A DNA stretch of 64,000 bases, from the NCBI RefSeq assembly GCF_040024445.1, contig NZ_CP157276.1:4216001-4280000 (forward strand). The letters run 5' to 3'. This DNA comes from Prescottella soli. Lineage in GTDB: Bacteria > Actinomycetota > Actinomycetes > Mycobacteriales > Mycobacteriaceae. Under the pieces are notes generated by a model. It saw only the letters and a program-made list of their open reading frames with translations, was not told the origin of the DNA and searched no databases. How positions within the stretch are numbered: the stretch's first letter is position 1; every line of letters begins with the position of its first letter. Of this stretch, positions 43,899 to 53,585 are shown one piece after another. The position numbers and the translations under genes are program-made.

Positions 43899-45296
43899 AT
43901 GCACGAGCCGCGACTGCCCGACGGGTTCGGGATCCGCATCGATCCCAAGGTGCGCGCCTACTCCGGCGGCCGGGTCCTCATCGGCGGCTCGCCCATGCGG
44001 ATGCTCAAGCTGGCCCCGGCCGCGGCCGAGATGATCGGCGACGGCTACCTCGAGGTCGTGGATTCGCAGACGGCCGTCGTCGCGCGCCGGCTGCTCGACT
44101 CCGGGATCGCGAACCCGCGGCCGATGAGCACGCCGTCCCCGAGTGACGTCACGGTCGTGGTGCCGCTTCGTGACAACGTCGACGGCATCGCACGCCTCCT
44201 GCCGGCGCTCCGCGGTCTCGAGGTCATCGTCGTCGACGACGGATCGACCGTCCCGCTCGTACTGCCCGACCTGTCGGGCTGCACCGCCCACGTGACGCTC
44301 CTGCGGCACGAGCGGTCCCGCGGTCCGGCCGCCGCCCGCAACACCGGATTCCGTTCTGCGAAAACACCTTTCGTTGCCTTCCTGGACTCGGACGTGGTGC
44401 CGCGGACGGGGTGGCTCGAACGCATGCTCGGGCATTTCAGCGATCCGGCCGTGGCCCTGGTGGCGCCGCGCATCGTCGCCCTCGAACCGGAGGGCGCCGC
44501 CCTCGCCCGCTACGAGCACACGCGGTCGTCGCTCGACCTCGGCCGCAAGGAGGCCGCGGTCCGTTCGGGCAGCCCGGTGTCGTACGTGCCGAGCGCGGCG
44601 ATGCTGCTCCGCCGCGACGTGCTGGTGGAGACCGGCGGATTCGACGAGTCGATGCATGTCGCCGAGGACGTCGACCTGTGCTGGCGGCTGCAGGAGGCCG
44701 GCTGGCGTCTGCGCTACGAGCCGGTCGCCCACGTCGCGCACGACCATCGCGTCTCGTTCGGCAAGTGGTTCACCCGCAAGATGTTCTACGGCACCGGGGC
44801 GGCGCCGCTCGCGGCCCGCCACGACGGCATGGTCCCGCCGGTCGCGATGTCGAAGTGGACGCTGATGGCCGTCCTCGCCGCCGCGAGCTGCACCCGGATC
44901 GGGCTCCTCTCCAGCCTCGCGACGTTCGTGGTCACGGTGCTGCGCCTGCGCCGCACGTTCGCCGACCTCGACCAGCCGACCCGGATCGCGACGGTCCTCG
45001 CCGCGCGTGGCTTCGGCAACGGGGCATGGCAGCTCGCGTCCGCCATGTGCCGGTCGTACTGGCCCGTCACCCTGCTCGCGATGCTGGTGTCCCGCCGCGT
45101 CAGGAGGCTGGTGCTGGCGGTCGCGGTCACCGAGGGCGTCGTCGACTGGGCGACGCATCGGGAACCGGGTGGACTGGGCCCGGTGCGGCACACCGCGTTC
45201 AAGCGCCTCGACGACGTCGCGTACGGCGCGGGCCTGTGGCAGGGCGCGATCCGCGCCCGGGATCTGCGGTCGCTCGAGCCGCGTATCGGTAACTGA
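43899..45296 (+). CDS. mftF: mycofactocin glycosyltransferase MftF
   Basis: A 465-aa protein. Residues about 80-300 are a family 2 glycosyltransferase: [28 protein letters not shown], and the DxD-type motif [12 protein letters not shown]. The later [14 protein letters not shown] holds the likely catalytic acidic residues. The C-terminal third has hydrophobic segments near 300-420. MftF adds a beta-1,4-glucose chain to (pre)mycofactocin. It starts 73 bases after mftE and ends 2 bases before mftG. Confidence 0.93.
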   Translation: MHEPRLPDGFGIRIDPKVRAYSGGRVLIGGSPMRMLKLAPAAAEMIGDGYLEVVDSQTAVVARRLLDSGIANPRPMSTPSPSDVTVVVPLRDNVDGIARLLPALRGLEVIVVDDGSTVPLVLPDLSGCTAHVTLLRHERSRGPAAARNTGFRSAKTPFVAFLDSDVVPRTGWLERMLGHFSDPAVALVAPRIVALEPEGAALARYEHTRSSLDLGRKEAAVRSGSPVSYVPSAAMLLRRDVLVETGGFDESMHVAEDVDLCWRLQEAGWRLRYEPVAHVAHDHRVSFGKWFTRKMFYGTGAAPLAARHDGMVPPVAMSKWTLMAVLAAASCTRIGLLSSLATFVVTVLRLRRTFADLDQPTRIATVLAARGFGNGAWQLASAMCRSYWPVTLLAMLVSRRVRRLVLAVAVTEGVVDWATHREPGGLGPVRHTAFKRLDDVAYGAGLWQGAIRARDLRSLEPRIGN

Positions 45297-45298
45297 CC

Positions 45299-46786
45299 GT
45301 GGCGTCGTCCGCGGGGTCCGCGGAGTTCCCGGAATCCGCCGATGTCGTCGTGGTGGGCGGAGGCTCGTGCGGCAGCGTCCTCGCCGGTCGGCTCAGCGAG
45401 GATCCGAACCGGGACGTCGTGCTGGTCGAATCCGGGCCGGGTCATCGGATTCCGGCGGAGTTCCCGCCCGAGCTGGTCGACGCGGGTGTCCTGCCGGTGG
45501 GGCCGGACAGCCGCTGGATCTGGCCCTACCCGGTGGAGTTGACGAGCGGTCGGGCCGGGTGGATCGCCCGGGGCCGGGTGCTCGGCGGTTCGGGTGCCGT
45601 CAACGGCGGCTACTTCGTGCGGGCGCAGGTGGGGGACTTCGACCACTGGCCGGCGTCGTGGTCGTACGAGCATGTGCTGCCGTTCTTCCGGGCGATCGAG
45701 ACCGACGCGGACTTCGGCGGCCCGTGGCACGGGGCCGGCGGCCCCATCCCGGTCCGGCGCGAACCACCGGAGCGGTGGCATCCGATCAGCGTCGCGTTCG
45801 CCGATGTCGCGCACGCCGCCGGGCATCCCGACGACCCCGACAAGAACGCCCCCGGCTCACACGGGATCGGGCCGGTGCCGTTGAACATCCGGGACGGCGT
45901 CCGGGTGGGTCCCGCGTCGGCCTATCTGCTGCCGAATCTCGGCCGACCCAACCTCACCATCCGGTCCGACACCACCGTCACCCGTGTCCTCTTCTCCGGG
46001 CCACAGGTGGTGGGGCTCGAGGTGGCCACCGACTCCGAGGTGTGCATGATCCGCACGTCGACGGTGATCCTCACCGCCGGTGCCGTGGCGACGCCGCACC
46101 TGCTGATGCTCTCCGGTGTCGGCGACGCCGGGCACCTGTCGGAGTTGGGCATCCCGGTGGTGGTGGACCTGCCGGCGGTGGGCACGGAGTTCACCGATCA
46201 TCCCGAGGTCGTGGTGCCGTACGAGTACCGGCAGCCGCTCGAACGAACCCGGCAGACGCCGGCTCTGCAGGTGACGCTCAACACCGACGACATCGAGATA
46301 CGCCCCTACACGGCGTCGTTCGGCGACCTCATCCCCGGGTCGGGGATCGGAAAGCCCTGCCTGGGGGTCGTTCTCATGAAGCCGCGCAGCCGCGGAGAGA
46401 TCCGGCTGGTGTCGGCCGACCCGGCCGACGCACCACGGGTGTCGTATCGCTACCTCGAGTCCGACGAGGATCGGAGGGCGTTGCGGGAGGCGGTGACGCA
46501 TGCCGCCGACCTCATGCACCGGGGTCCGATGCGTCGCCTCCTCGAGCCCGAACGGATCGAGATGTCGGACGTTTGGCTGGCCGATCATCTCGGCACCTCG
46601 CTGCACCTGTCGGGCAGTTGCCGGATGGGCTCCGACGAGCACTCGTCGGTGGTCGACGATCGGTGCCGAGTGCACGGTGTCGACGGTTTGTTCGTCGTCG
46701 ACACGTCGATCCTGCCCTCCGTCCCGAGCCGCGGACCGCACGCCACGGCGGTCATGGTGGCTGAACGTGCCAGTACCTTCCTCTGA
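45299..46786 (+). CDS. mftG: mycofactocin dehydrogenase MftG (GMC oxidoreductase)
   Basis: A 495-aa GMC-family flavoprotein starting at GTG 45299. It has the FAD motif VVVGGGSCGSVLAGRLSE, the GMC signature GRVLGGSGAVNGGYFVR, and the C-terminal active-site part LSGSCRMGSDEHS with FVVDTSILPSVPSRG. MftG has been described as the enzyme that re-oxidises mycofactocinol and feeds electrons toward respiration. Its coupling to mftF (2-base gap) supports this role. Confidence 0.93.
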   Translation: MASSAGSAEFPESADVVVVGGGSCGSVLAGRLSEDPNRDVVLVESGPGHRIPAEFPPELVDAGVLPVGPDSRWIWPYPVELTSGRAGWIARGRVLGGSGAVNGGYFVRAQVGDFDHWPASWSYEHVLPFFRAIETDADFGGPWHGAGGPIPVRREPPERWHPISVAFADVAHAAGHPDDPDKNAPGSHGIGPVPLNIRDGVRVGPASAYLLPNLGRPNLTIRSDTTVTRVLFSGPQVVGLEVATDSEVCMIRTSTVILTAGAVATPHLLMLSGVGDAGHLSELGIPVVVDLPAVGTEFTDHPEVVVPYEYRQPLERTRQTPALQVTLNTDDIEIRPYTASFGDLIPGSGIGKPCLGVVLMKPRSRGEIRLVSADPADAPRVSYRYLESDEDRRALREAVTHAADLMHRGPMRRLLEPERIEMSDVWLADHLGTSLHLSGSCRMGSDEHSSVVDDRCRVHGVDGLFVVDTSILPSVPSRGPHATAVMVAERASTFL

Positions 46787-46836
46787 AAGCGTTACAGTTG
46801 GCGCGACTTTGAGGTGACAGGCGGGATTGGTGCGGG

Positions 46837-48165
46837 ATGGAGGCGCCGATGGCACAGCGTGAACCCGGACCGCCGCGCAATCCGTGGATTGCGGTGCGTC
46901 CGGGCGATGACGTCGGTGTGCTCGCCGAGCGCACGTCCTGGGCCCATCAACGGTTCGTGGAGTCGGCTCCGACCGACGCGGAAACCGAGACCGTGCGCGA
47001 CGTCGTGCACGCATCGTGGGTGCGCAGCCGCGGCAACGGTGTGAGCCCCGACCTCGTCGACGACGAGGTGGTGCTCGACGGCAAGGCGCTCGAAGAGTAC
47101 CGCGCCGCGCATCCGCTCGCAGCGATCCGTCCGGTCGTCCGGAAACTGCTCGTCGAGGACGCCGCCGACACCGGTCTGCTCGTCGCGATGAGCGACGCCG
47201 CGGGCCGACTGTTGTGGATCGAGGGGGACACCTCGGCCAAGGACCGTGCGCTGGACATCAACTTCGTCGAGGGTTCGGACTGGAGCGAGGATCGCGTGGG
47301 CACGAATGCGCCCGGCACCGCGCTTGCGCTCGATCACAGCGTTCAGATCTTCGCGGCCGAGCACTTCAACCGGGCCATGCACGCGTGGAGTTGTTCGGCG
47401 GCGCCGGTGCACGATCCGGTCACCGGTCGGATCGTCGGCGCGCTCGACATCACCGGCGGGCCCCGGGTCGCGGTGCCCGAGGCACTCGCCCTCGTCCGGG
47501 CGACGGCCGTCGCCGTCGAGGCCGAACTCCGATTACAGGCGCTCGCGGCGCCCCGGCCGGTGACGGCGTCGACTCCGCGTCTCGAGGTGCTGGGCTCGCA
47601 TCGCCCGACGCTGGTGGTCGACGGCGAGCGGCACGAACTGCCGCGGCGGCACGCCGAGATCCTGCTGCTGCTGGCCGAGCACCCCGAGGGGCTGGGTGCG
47701 GACCATCTCGCGGTGCTGCTCGACGAGGTGGAACTCGACGCGGTCACGGTCCGCGCCGAGATGTCGAGGTTGCGCAAGGTCTTCGGGGCGCATCGGCTGG
47801 GCTCGCGGCCGTACCGGCTGCTCACCCCACTCGACACGGACGTCGGTGAGGTGCGGTCGTACCTCGACCGCGGGGACGTCTCGTCGGCGCTGCGCCTGTA
47901 CGACGGGCCGGTCCTGGCGGGGTCGGAAGCACCCGGGGTCGCGGAGGTCCGGGACGATCTCCGGGCCCGGATGCGGGCGACCGTGCTGCGCGCCGGGGAC
48001 ACGCGCCTGCTCGCGACGTGGACCAAGTCCATCCACGGCCGCCAGGACCTGGCGGCATGGGCGGCGTACCTGCTGACGCTCGACCCGGCCTCGGCGCTGC
48101 ACGCGCAGGTCGAGGCGCACGTGCGCCTGCTCGACCGCCGCTTCGGCGGGGGCGCGTGGCGTTAG
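46837..48165 (+). CDS. GAF-domain regulator with winged-helix/BTAD-like C-terminus
   Basis: A 442-aa protein. The N-terminal half resembles the sensory GAF part of AcoR-type regulators (ESAPTDAETETVRDVVHASWVRSR; VGTNAPGTALALDHSVQIF; CSAAPVHDPVTGRIVGALDITGG). There is no AAA+ or Fis domain. Instead the C-terminus has an OmpR-like winged helix (HELPRRHAEILLLLAEHPEGL; RAEMSRLRKVFG) followed by a short helical BTAD-like region. It lies directly upstream of the acetaldehyde/ethanolamine operon and is its likely regulator. The ligand is unknown. Confidence 0.8.
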   Translation: MEAPMAQREPGPPRNPWIAVRPGDDVGVLAERTSWAHQRFVESAPTDAETETVRDVVHASWVRSRGNGVSPDLVDDEVVLDGKALEEYRAAHPLAAIRPVVRKLLVEDAADTGLLVAMSDAAGRLLWIEGDTSAKDRALDINFVEGSDWSEDRVGTNAPGTALALDHSVQIFAAEHFNRAMHAWSCSAAPVHDPVTGRIVGALDITGGPRVAVPEALALVRATAVAVEAELRLQALAAPRPVTASTPRLEVLGSHRPTLVVDGERHELPRRHAEILLLLAEHPEGLGADHLAVLLDEVELDAVTVRAEMSRLRKVFGAHRLGSRPYRLLTPLDTDVGEVRSYLDRGDVSSALRLYDGPVLAGSEAPGVAEVRDDLRARMRATVLRAGDTRLLATWTKSIHGRQDLAAWAAYLLTLDPASALHAQVEAHVRLLDRRFGGGAWR

Positions 48166-48193
48166 CGTCTGCAGCGCAGTTGTGACCACTTCG

Positions 48194-48211
48194 GCAACGT
48201 GATTGCAACGT
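48194..48211 (+). promoter_or_regulatory. direct-repeat operator candidate before the aldehyde dehydrogenase
   Basis: gcaacgt occurs at 48194-48200 and again at 48205-48211, 11 bases apart, one helical turn. It lies about 70 bases upstream of the aldehyde dehydrogenase start. Tandem repeats of this spacing fit winged-helix (OmpR/SARP-like) regulators such as the upstream gene product. Confidence 0.45.
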
Positions 48212-48277
48212 CCACATGCCTAGGGTCCTGTGGCACACCCCCGTCGCGTGGTGTGGCAGCACAGACAGGAGTCCCCG

Positions 48278-49801
48278 ATGAGCATCTACGACCGGCCGGG
48301 CTCACCGGATGCCCTGATGTCCTTCGAGTCGCGGTACGGCAACTGGATCAGCGGCGAGTGGGTGCCACCGGTGAAGGGCCTGTACTTCGAGAACCCGACT
48401 CCGGTCACGGGCCAGCCGTTCTGCGAGGTTCCGCGCTCCACCGCGGAGGACATCGAGTTGGCGCTCGACGCGGCCCACGCCGCGGCGCCGGCGTGGGGAC
48501 AGACGTCGGTGGCCGAGCGGGCGCTGATCCTGCACAAGATCGCCGACCGGATGGAAGAGCACCTCGAGAAGCTCGCGCTCGCCGAATCGTGGGACAACGG
48601 CAAACCGATTCGCGAGTGCCTGAACGCCGACATTCCCCTGGCGATCGACCATTTCCGCTACTTCGCGGGCGCGATCCGGGCGCAGGAGGGCACGCTGTCG
48701 GAGATCGACGCCGACACCGTCGCCTACCACTTCCGTGAACCCCTCGGCGTCGTCGGCCAGATCATCCCGTGGAATTTTCCGATCCTCATGGCGTCGTGGA
48801 AGCTCGCCCCGGCGCTCGCGGCGGGCAACGCCGTCGTCCTCAAGCCCGCCGAGCAGACGCCCGCCTCGGTGCTGTACCTCCTCTCGATCATCGGCGACCT
48901 GATTCCGCCGGGAGTCGTCAACGTCGTCAACGGGTTCGGGGTCGAGGCCGGAAAGCCGCTCGCGGCGAGCCCGCGGATCAGGAAGATCGCGTTCACCGGC
49001 GAGACCACCACGGGCCGCCTGATCATGCAGTACGCGGCACAGAACCTGATCCCGGTCAGTCTGGAACTCGGCGGCAAGAGCCCCAACATCTTCTTCTCCG
49101 ACGTCCTTTCCGCGAACGACGACTTCCAGGACAAGGCGCTCGAGGGCTTCACGATGTTCGTCCTGAACCAGGGCGAGGTGTGCACCTGCCCGTCGCGCGC
49201 GCTCATCCAGGCGGACATCTTCGACGAGTTCCTCGCGCTCGCGAAGGTGCGGTCCAAGGCCGTCCGGCAGGGCAACCCGCTCGACACCGAGACGATGATC
49301 GGCGCGCAGGCGTCGAACGATCAGCTCGAGAAGATCCTGTCGTACATCGAGATCGGCAAGGACGAGGGCGCCCGCCTGGTCACCGGAGGTCGGCGAGCCG
49401 AACTGGGCGGCGACCTGTCCGGCGGGTTCTACGTGCAGCCGACGATCTTCACCGGCACCAACGACATGCGGATCTTCCAGGAGGAGATCTTCGGTCCGGT
49501 CGTGTCGGTGACGTCGTTCGCCGACTACGACGAGGCCATCTCGATCGCGAACGACACCCTCTACGGCCTCGGAGCGGGCGTGTGGACGCGGGACGGCACG
49601 ATCGCATACCGGGCCGGACGCGCTATCCAGGCCGGTCGGGTGTGGACCAACACCTACCACCGGTATCCGGCGCACGCGGCGTTCGGCGGCTACAAGCAGT
49701 CCGGCATCGGCCGCGAGAACCACCAGATGATGCTCGACCACTACCAACAGACGAAGAACCTGCTCGTCAGCTACACACCGAAGGCGCAGGGCTTCTTCTG
49801 A
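48278..49801 (+). CDS. NAD-dependent acetaldehyde/aldehyde dehydrogenase (ExaC/Rv0458-like)
   Basis: A 507-aa aldehyde dehydrogenase starting at ATG 48278. It has the cofactor loop [18 protein letters not shown], the general base in [10 protein letters not shown], and the nucleophile in [11 protein letters not shown]. The Cys-x-Cys arrangement is typical of the ExaC/AcoD subgroup that oxidises acetaldehyde and short aldehydes. It is followed after 48 bases by a Zn alcohol dehydrogenase, DUF779 and eutBC. It can therefore oxidise acetaldehyde from ethanol or ethanolamine to acetate. Confidence 0.9.
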   Translation: MSIYDRPGSPDALMSFESRYGNWISGEWVPPVKGLYFENPTPVTGQPFCEVPRSTAEDIELALDAAHAAAPAWGQTSVAERALILHKIADRMEEHLEKLALAESWDNGKPIRECLNADIPLAIDHFRYFAGAIRAQEGTLSEIDADTVAYHFREPLGVVGQIIPWNFPILMASWKLAPALAAGNAVVLKPAEQTPASVLYLLSIIGDLIPPGVVNVVNGFGVEAGKPLAASPRIRKIAFTGETTTGRLIMQYAAQNLIPVSLELGGKSPNIFFSDVLSANDDFQDKALEGFTMFVLNQGEVCTCPSRALIQADIFDEFLALAKVRSKAVRQGNPLDTETMIGAQASNDQLEKILSYIEIGKDEGARLVTGGRRAELGGDLSGGFYVQPTIFTGTNDMRIFQEEIFGPVVSVTSFADYDEAISIANDTLYGLGAGVWTRDGTIAYRAGRAIQAGRVWTNTYHRYPAHAAFGGYKQSGIGRENHQMMLDHYQQTKNLLVSYTPKAQGFF

Positions 49802-49849
49802 GCCACTCGCGCCGACGGCAACGGTGATCGCGAACCCCGGAGGTGTCAG

Positions 49850-50875
49850 ATGACCGAGACGATGAAGGCCGCCGTCGTGCGCGAGTTCGGCAAGCCCCTG
49901 AGCATCGAGGACGTTCCCGTCCCGGCGCCCGGACGGCACCAGGCCCTCGTGAAGGTTCGGTCGAGCGGTGTCTGTCATACGGATCTGCATGCGGCCAAGG
50001 GGGATTGGCCGGTCAAGCCGACGCCGCCGTTCATCCCCGGGCACGAGGGCTACGGCGAGATCGTGGCGTTGGGCGAGGGGGACACCGACCTCGGGGTGGG
50101 CGATCTGGTCGGCAACGCGTGGCTGTGGTCGGCATGCCTCGAGTGCCGGTACTGCCGCACCGGGTGGGAGACGCTGTGCGAGAAGCAGGTCAACGGCGGC
50201 TACACGGTCGACGGGTCGTTCGCCGAGTACATGCTGGTCGACACCCGGTTCGCGCCGCGGGTCCTCGCGGGCGCGGATCCGATCGAGGTGGCGCCGGTGC
50301 TGTGCGCGGGGGTCACGGTCTACAAGGGCCTGAAGGTCGCCGACCTGATTCCGGGCCAGTGGGTGACGATCTCCGGGATCGGCGGACTGGGCCATGTCGC
50401 CGTGCAGTACGCGACGGCGATGGGATTGCGGGTCGCGGCGGTCGACGTCGCCGACTCGAAACTGGCGCTCGCCGCTCGCCACGGAGCGGAGGTGCTCGTC
50501 AACGCGCGCGAGGAGGATCCGGTCCAGCGGATCCGGGAGGCCACCGGCGGCACCGACGCCGTCCTCGTCACCGCGGTGAACCCGGCTGCGTTCAGGCAGG
50601 CGATCGGCATGGCCCGGCGCGGCGGCACCATCGTCTTCGTGGGGTTGCCACCGGGCGAGGTCCCCACCCCGATCTTCGACACCGTCCTCGAGGGGTTGAC
50701 CCTGCGGGGTTCGATCGTCGGCACCCGGCAGGACATGGTCGAGGCGCTCGACTTCTATGCCCGCGGCACGATCCATCCGACCGTGCACACGCGCCGCCTC
50801 GAGGACATCAACGACATCTTCGACGAACTCGACCGCGGGATGGTCGACGGCCGCATCGTCCTGGACTTCGCGTGA
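49850..50875 (+). CDS. Zn-dependent alcohol dehydrogenase (AdhP type)
   Basis: A 341-aa medium-chain alcohol dehydrogenase starting at ATG 49850. It has catalytic zinc ligands in GVCHTDLHAAKGDW and GHEGYGEIVA, a structural zinc loop CLECRYCRTGWETLC, and the NAD motif GIGGLGHVAVQYA. It matches AdhP/AdhA-type ethanol dehydrogenases that make acetaldehyde. It sits between the aldehyde dehydrogenase and DUF779 genes, overlapping the latter by 4 bases. Unlike the NDMA-dependent enzyme at 62295, it should use free NAD. Confidence 0.92.
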   Translation: MTETMKAAVVREFGKPLSIEDVPVPAPGRHQALVKVRSSGVCHTDLHAAKGDWPVKPTPPFIPGHEGYGEIVALGEGDTDLGVGDLVGNAWLWSACLECRYCRTGWETLCEKQVNGGYTVDGSFAEYMLVDTRFAPRVLAGADPIEVAPVLCAGVTVYKGLKVADLIPGQWVTISGIGGLGHVAVQYATAMGLRVAAVDVADSKLALAARHGAEVLVNAREEDPVQRIREATGGTDAVLVTAVNPAAFRQAIGMARRGGTIVFVGLPPGEVPTPIFDTVLEGLTLRGSIVGTRQDMVEALDFYARGTIHPTVHTRRLEDINDIFDELDRGMVDGRIVLDFA

Positions 50876-51390
50876 GCGCGCCGGCACCGCCGCGGGTGGT
50901 CGTCACGGCGGCCGCGGCGGCCCTGCTCCGGCATCTCGCGGACGTCCACGGCCCGCTCATGGTGCACCAGTCCGGCGGGTGCTGCGATGGCTCGGCACCG
51001 ATGTGCTTTCCACTGGGCGAGTTCGTCGTCGGGGACCACGACGTGCTGCTCAGCGTCCTCGACCTGAGCCTCGGTGTGGGGGAGGTCCCGGTCGGGACGG
51101 CCGAGGACGAGGACGCAGTGCCGGTGTGGATCTCGGGTCCGCAGTTCGACACGTGGCAGCACACCCAACTCGTCCTGGACGTCGTCCCGGGCCGGGGCGC
51201 GGGATTCAGCCTCGAGGCGCCCGAGGGGGTCCGGCTGCTCAGCCGCGGTCGCGTCTTCGACGACGCGGAGCGGGCCGCCCTGGCCGCGCGGCCTCCCGTC
51301 GTCGGCGCGGAGTGGGCGCGCGGCCGCCGCCCCGACCCCGAGGCGCTTCCCGTGATCGTCGCGTCCGCCGTGCGTGAGGAGTCCGAATGA
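50872..51390 (+). CDS. DUF779-domain protein
   Basis: A 172-aa protein starting at GTG 50872. The conserved block HQSGGCCDGSAPMCFPLGEF holds three Cys and a His, and FDTWQHTQLVLDVVPGRGAGFSLEAPEG completes the DUF779 domain (about residues 5-125). The last 45 residues are an Arg-rich tail. In mycobacteria the homologue (Rv0459) is paired with the aldehyde dehydrogenase Rv0458, so a role in assembling or assisting that enzyme is likely, but the mechanism is unknown. It overlaps both adh and eutB. Confidence 0.82.
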   Translation: MSAPAPPRVVVTAAAAALLRHLADVHGPLMVHQSGGCCDGSAPMCFPLGEFVVGDHDVLLSVLDLSLGVGEVPVGTAEDEDAVPVWISGPQFDTWQHTQLVLDVVPGRGAGFSLEAPEGVRLLSRGRVFDDAERAALAARPPVVGAEWARGRRPDPEALPVIVASAVREESE

Positions 51391-52796
51391 CGCGGCGCAG
51401 CACGCAGATCGCCGGGACCACTTACACGTTCGACGGCCTGGTCGATCTGATGGCGAAGGCGACGCCGCTGCGGTCGGGTGACCAGCTCTCCGGGTGCGCG
51501 GCCGGCACGGACGCGGAACGCGCCGCCGCGCAGTGGATCCTGGCGGACCTGCCGCTCGACACGTTCCTGAACGAGCTGGTCGTACCGTACGAGGACGACG
51601 AGGTGTCCCGGCTGATCGTCGATTCCCACGACCGGGGCGCGTTCGGTGCGGTCGCGCACCTGACGGTCGGCGGGCTGCGGGACTGGCTGCTCGAGACGGC
51701 GGCCGGACCACGGGCGGCGGAGGCCCTCGCGGCGGTGTCACCGGGCCTGACACCGGAAATGGTGGCGGCGGTCGGCAAGATCATGCGGAACCAGGACCTG
51801 ATCGCGGTCGCGCGGGCGATCACGGTGACATCCGGATTCCGGACCACCATCGGGCTGCCCGGACGGCTCGCGACACGTCTGCAACCGAATCACCCCACCG
51901 ACGACCCGCGCGGCATCGCGGCCGCGGTCCTCGACGGGCTGCTGCTCGGGTGCGGCGACGCGGTGATCGGTGTCAATCCGGCGACGGACTCGCCGCACGC
52001 GACGGCCGACCTGCTCCACCTGCTCGACGACATCCGTAGGCGCTTCGAGATTCCCGTCCAGTCGTGCGTGCTCGCGCACGTGACCACGACCCTCGAACTC
52101 CTCGGCGCGGGCGCGCCCGTGGATCTGGTGTTCCAGTCGATCGCGGGCACCGAGCGCGCCAATTCCGCTTTCGGCGTGAATCTTTCGCTGCTGCGAGAGG
52201 CCGACGCGGCGGCGCGGGAACTGGCCCGGGGGAGCGTCGGCGGCAATGTCATGTACTTCGAGACCGGGCAGGGGTCGGCGCTGTCGGCGGGCGCGCACCT
52301 GGGCACCGGGGGCCGTCCCGTCGACCAACAGACCCTCGAGGCCCGCGCCTACGCGGTGGCGCGCGACCTGGCGCCGCTGCTGGTCAACACCGTCGTCGGC
52401 TTCATCGGGCCCGAATACCTCTACGACGGCAAGCAGATCGTCCGCGCCGGGCTCGAGGACCACTTCTGCGGCAAGCTGCTGGGGCTGCCGATGGGGGTCG
52501 ACGTCTGCTACACCAACCACGCCGAGGCCGACCAGGACGACATGGACACCCTGCTGACGCTGCTCGGTGTCGCCGGCACCGCGTTCGTGATCACGGTGCC
52601 CGGCGCCGACGATGTCATGCTCGGCTACCAGAGCCTGTCGTTCCACGACGCGTCGTACATCCGCCGCGCGTTGGGCCTGCGCCCGGCACCCGAGTTCGAG
52701 GCGTGGCTGCAGCGGCTCGGCATGGCGGACGAGTCCGGCCGGATCCTGCCCGTCGACCTCGCGTCGTCGCCGCTGCGTGAGCTGGTCCGCCGATGA
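51387..52796 (+). CDS. eutB: ethanolamine ammonia-lyase large subunit
   Basis: A 469-aa protein, full length for EutB. It contains the TIM-barrel segments QLSGCAAGTDAERAAAQWIL, NPATDSPHATADLLHLLD, YFETGQGSALSAGAH and CYTNHAEADQDDMDTLL typical of the adenosylcobalamin-dependent lyase. With EutC it converts ethanolamine to acetaldehyde and ammonia. It overlaps the DUF779 gene and eutC by 4 bases each. No eutA reactivase or microcompartment genes are nearby. Confidence 0.95.
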   Translation: MTRRSTQIAGTTYTFDGLVDLMAKATPLRSGDQLSGCAAGTDAERAAAQWILADLPLDTFLNELVVPYEDDEVSRLIVDSHDRGAFGAVAHLTVGGLRDWLLETAAGPRAAEALAAVSPGLTPEMVAAVGKIMRNQDLIAVARAITVTSGFRTTIGLPGRLATRLQPNHPTDDPRGIAAAVLDGLLLGCGDAVIGVNPATDSPHATADLLHLLDDIRRRFEIPVQSCVLAHVTTTLELLGAGAPVDLVFQSIAGTERANSAFGVNLSLLREADAAARELARGSVGGNVMYFETGQGSALSAGAHLGTGGRPVDQQTLEARAYAVARDLAPLLVNTVVGFIGPEYLYDGKQIVRAGLEDHFCGKLLGLPMGVDVCYTNHAEADQDDMDTLLTLLGVAGTAFVITVPGADDVMLGYQSLSFHDASYIRRALGLRPAPEFEAWLQRLGMADESGRILPVDLASSPLRELVRR

Positions 52797-53545
52797 CCGA
52801 CGCGTGGGCGGAACTGCGGCGCGGCACACGCGCCCGGATCGGACTGGGGCGGGCCGGCGACGCGCTGCCCACCCGGCGCGTGCTCGAACTGCGGGCCGCG
52901 CACGCCGCGGCCCGCGACGCCGTCCACGTACCGCTCGACGCCCCGGCGTTCGCAGCCCGCGTCGCCGACGTCGGGCTGGGCACCCCTGTCGTGGTCCGGA
53001 GCCGGGCCCGCGACCGCGGCGAGTACCTGCGCCGACCCGACCTCGGCCGCGTGCCCGCGACCCTCGACGCCGTCCCCGACACCGGCGCCGACGTCGGCAT
53101 CGTGCTGGCCGACGGACTGTCGCCCCGCGCGCTCACCGACCACGGAGTGCCGCTGCTGACGGCGCTGGCGGACGCGCTGGGGGAGCGCTACCGCATCGCG
53201 CCGCCGGTGATCGCGACCGGGGCGCGCGTCGCGCTCGGCGACCCCGTCGGACAGGCCCTCGGCGTCGCCACCGTGCTCGTCGTGATCGGGGAGCGCCCGG
53301 GCCTGTCGGTGGCCGACAGCCTCGGCATCTATCTGACCCATCTGCCGCGGCCGGGCCGCACCGACGCCGACCGCAACTGCGTTTCGAACATCCACCCGCC
53401 GGACGGGCTCGACTACCGGGCCGCCGCGACCGTCGTGTCCGGGCTGGTCGACGGTGCCCGCCGGCTGGGACGGTCGGGTGTCGCACTCAAGGACAGCTCG
53501 CGGGCGGACCCGCTGGCTTCCCCGGCACCGATCGTCGAGCTGTAG
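52793..53545 (+). CDS. eutC: ethanolamine ammonia-lyase small subunit
   Basis: A 250-aa protein starting at ATG 52793. Characteristic segments are TRARIGLGRAGDALPTRRVLELRAAHAAARDAVH, VLADGLSPRAL, IGERPGLSVADSLGIYLTH and DADRNCVSNIHPPDGLDY. EutC contributes to the cobalamin-binding cleft of the EutB6C6 complex. It is slightly shorter than the enterobacterial protein, lacking its N-terminal extension. It is the last gene of the acetaldehyde/ethanolamine operon. Confidence 0.95.
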   Translation: MTDAWAELRRGTRARIGLGRAGDALPTRRVLELRAAHAAARDAVHVPLDAPAFAARVADVGLGTPVVVRSRARDRGEYLRRPDLGRVPATLDAVPDTGADVGIVLADGLSPRALTDHGVPLLTALADALGERYRIAPPVIATGARVALGDPVGQALGVATVLVVIGERPGLSVADSLGIYLTHLPRPGRTDADRNCVSNIHPPDGLDYRAAATVVSGLVDGARRLGRSGVALKDSSRADPLASPAPIVEL

Positions 53546-53571
53546 GTTCTCGAGGGACACGTTTCGAGAAC
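53546..53571. promoter_or_regulatory. inverted repeat upstream of the gene at 53586
   Basis: gttctcga (53546-53553) and its complement tcgagaac (53564-53571) flank a 10-base centre, just after eutC and 14 bases before the next start codon. It may be an operator or a weak terminator. Confidence 0.4.
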
Positions 53572-53585
53572 ACGAGGAGTACACG

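Noticed and set aside
50876-51386. Cobalamin riboswitch controlling eutB
   Set aside because: eutB overlaps the preceding coding sequence, so there is no leader for a riboswitch. I also saw no B12-box-like sequence upstream of the operon start at 48166-48277.
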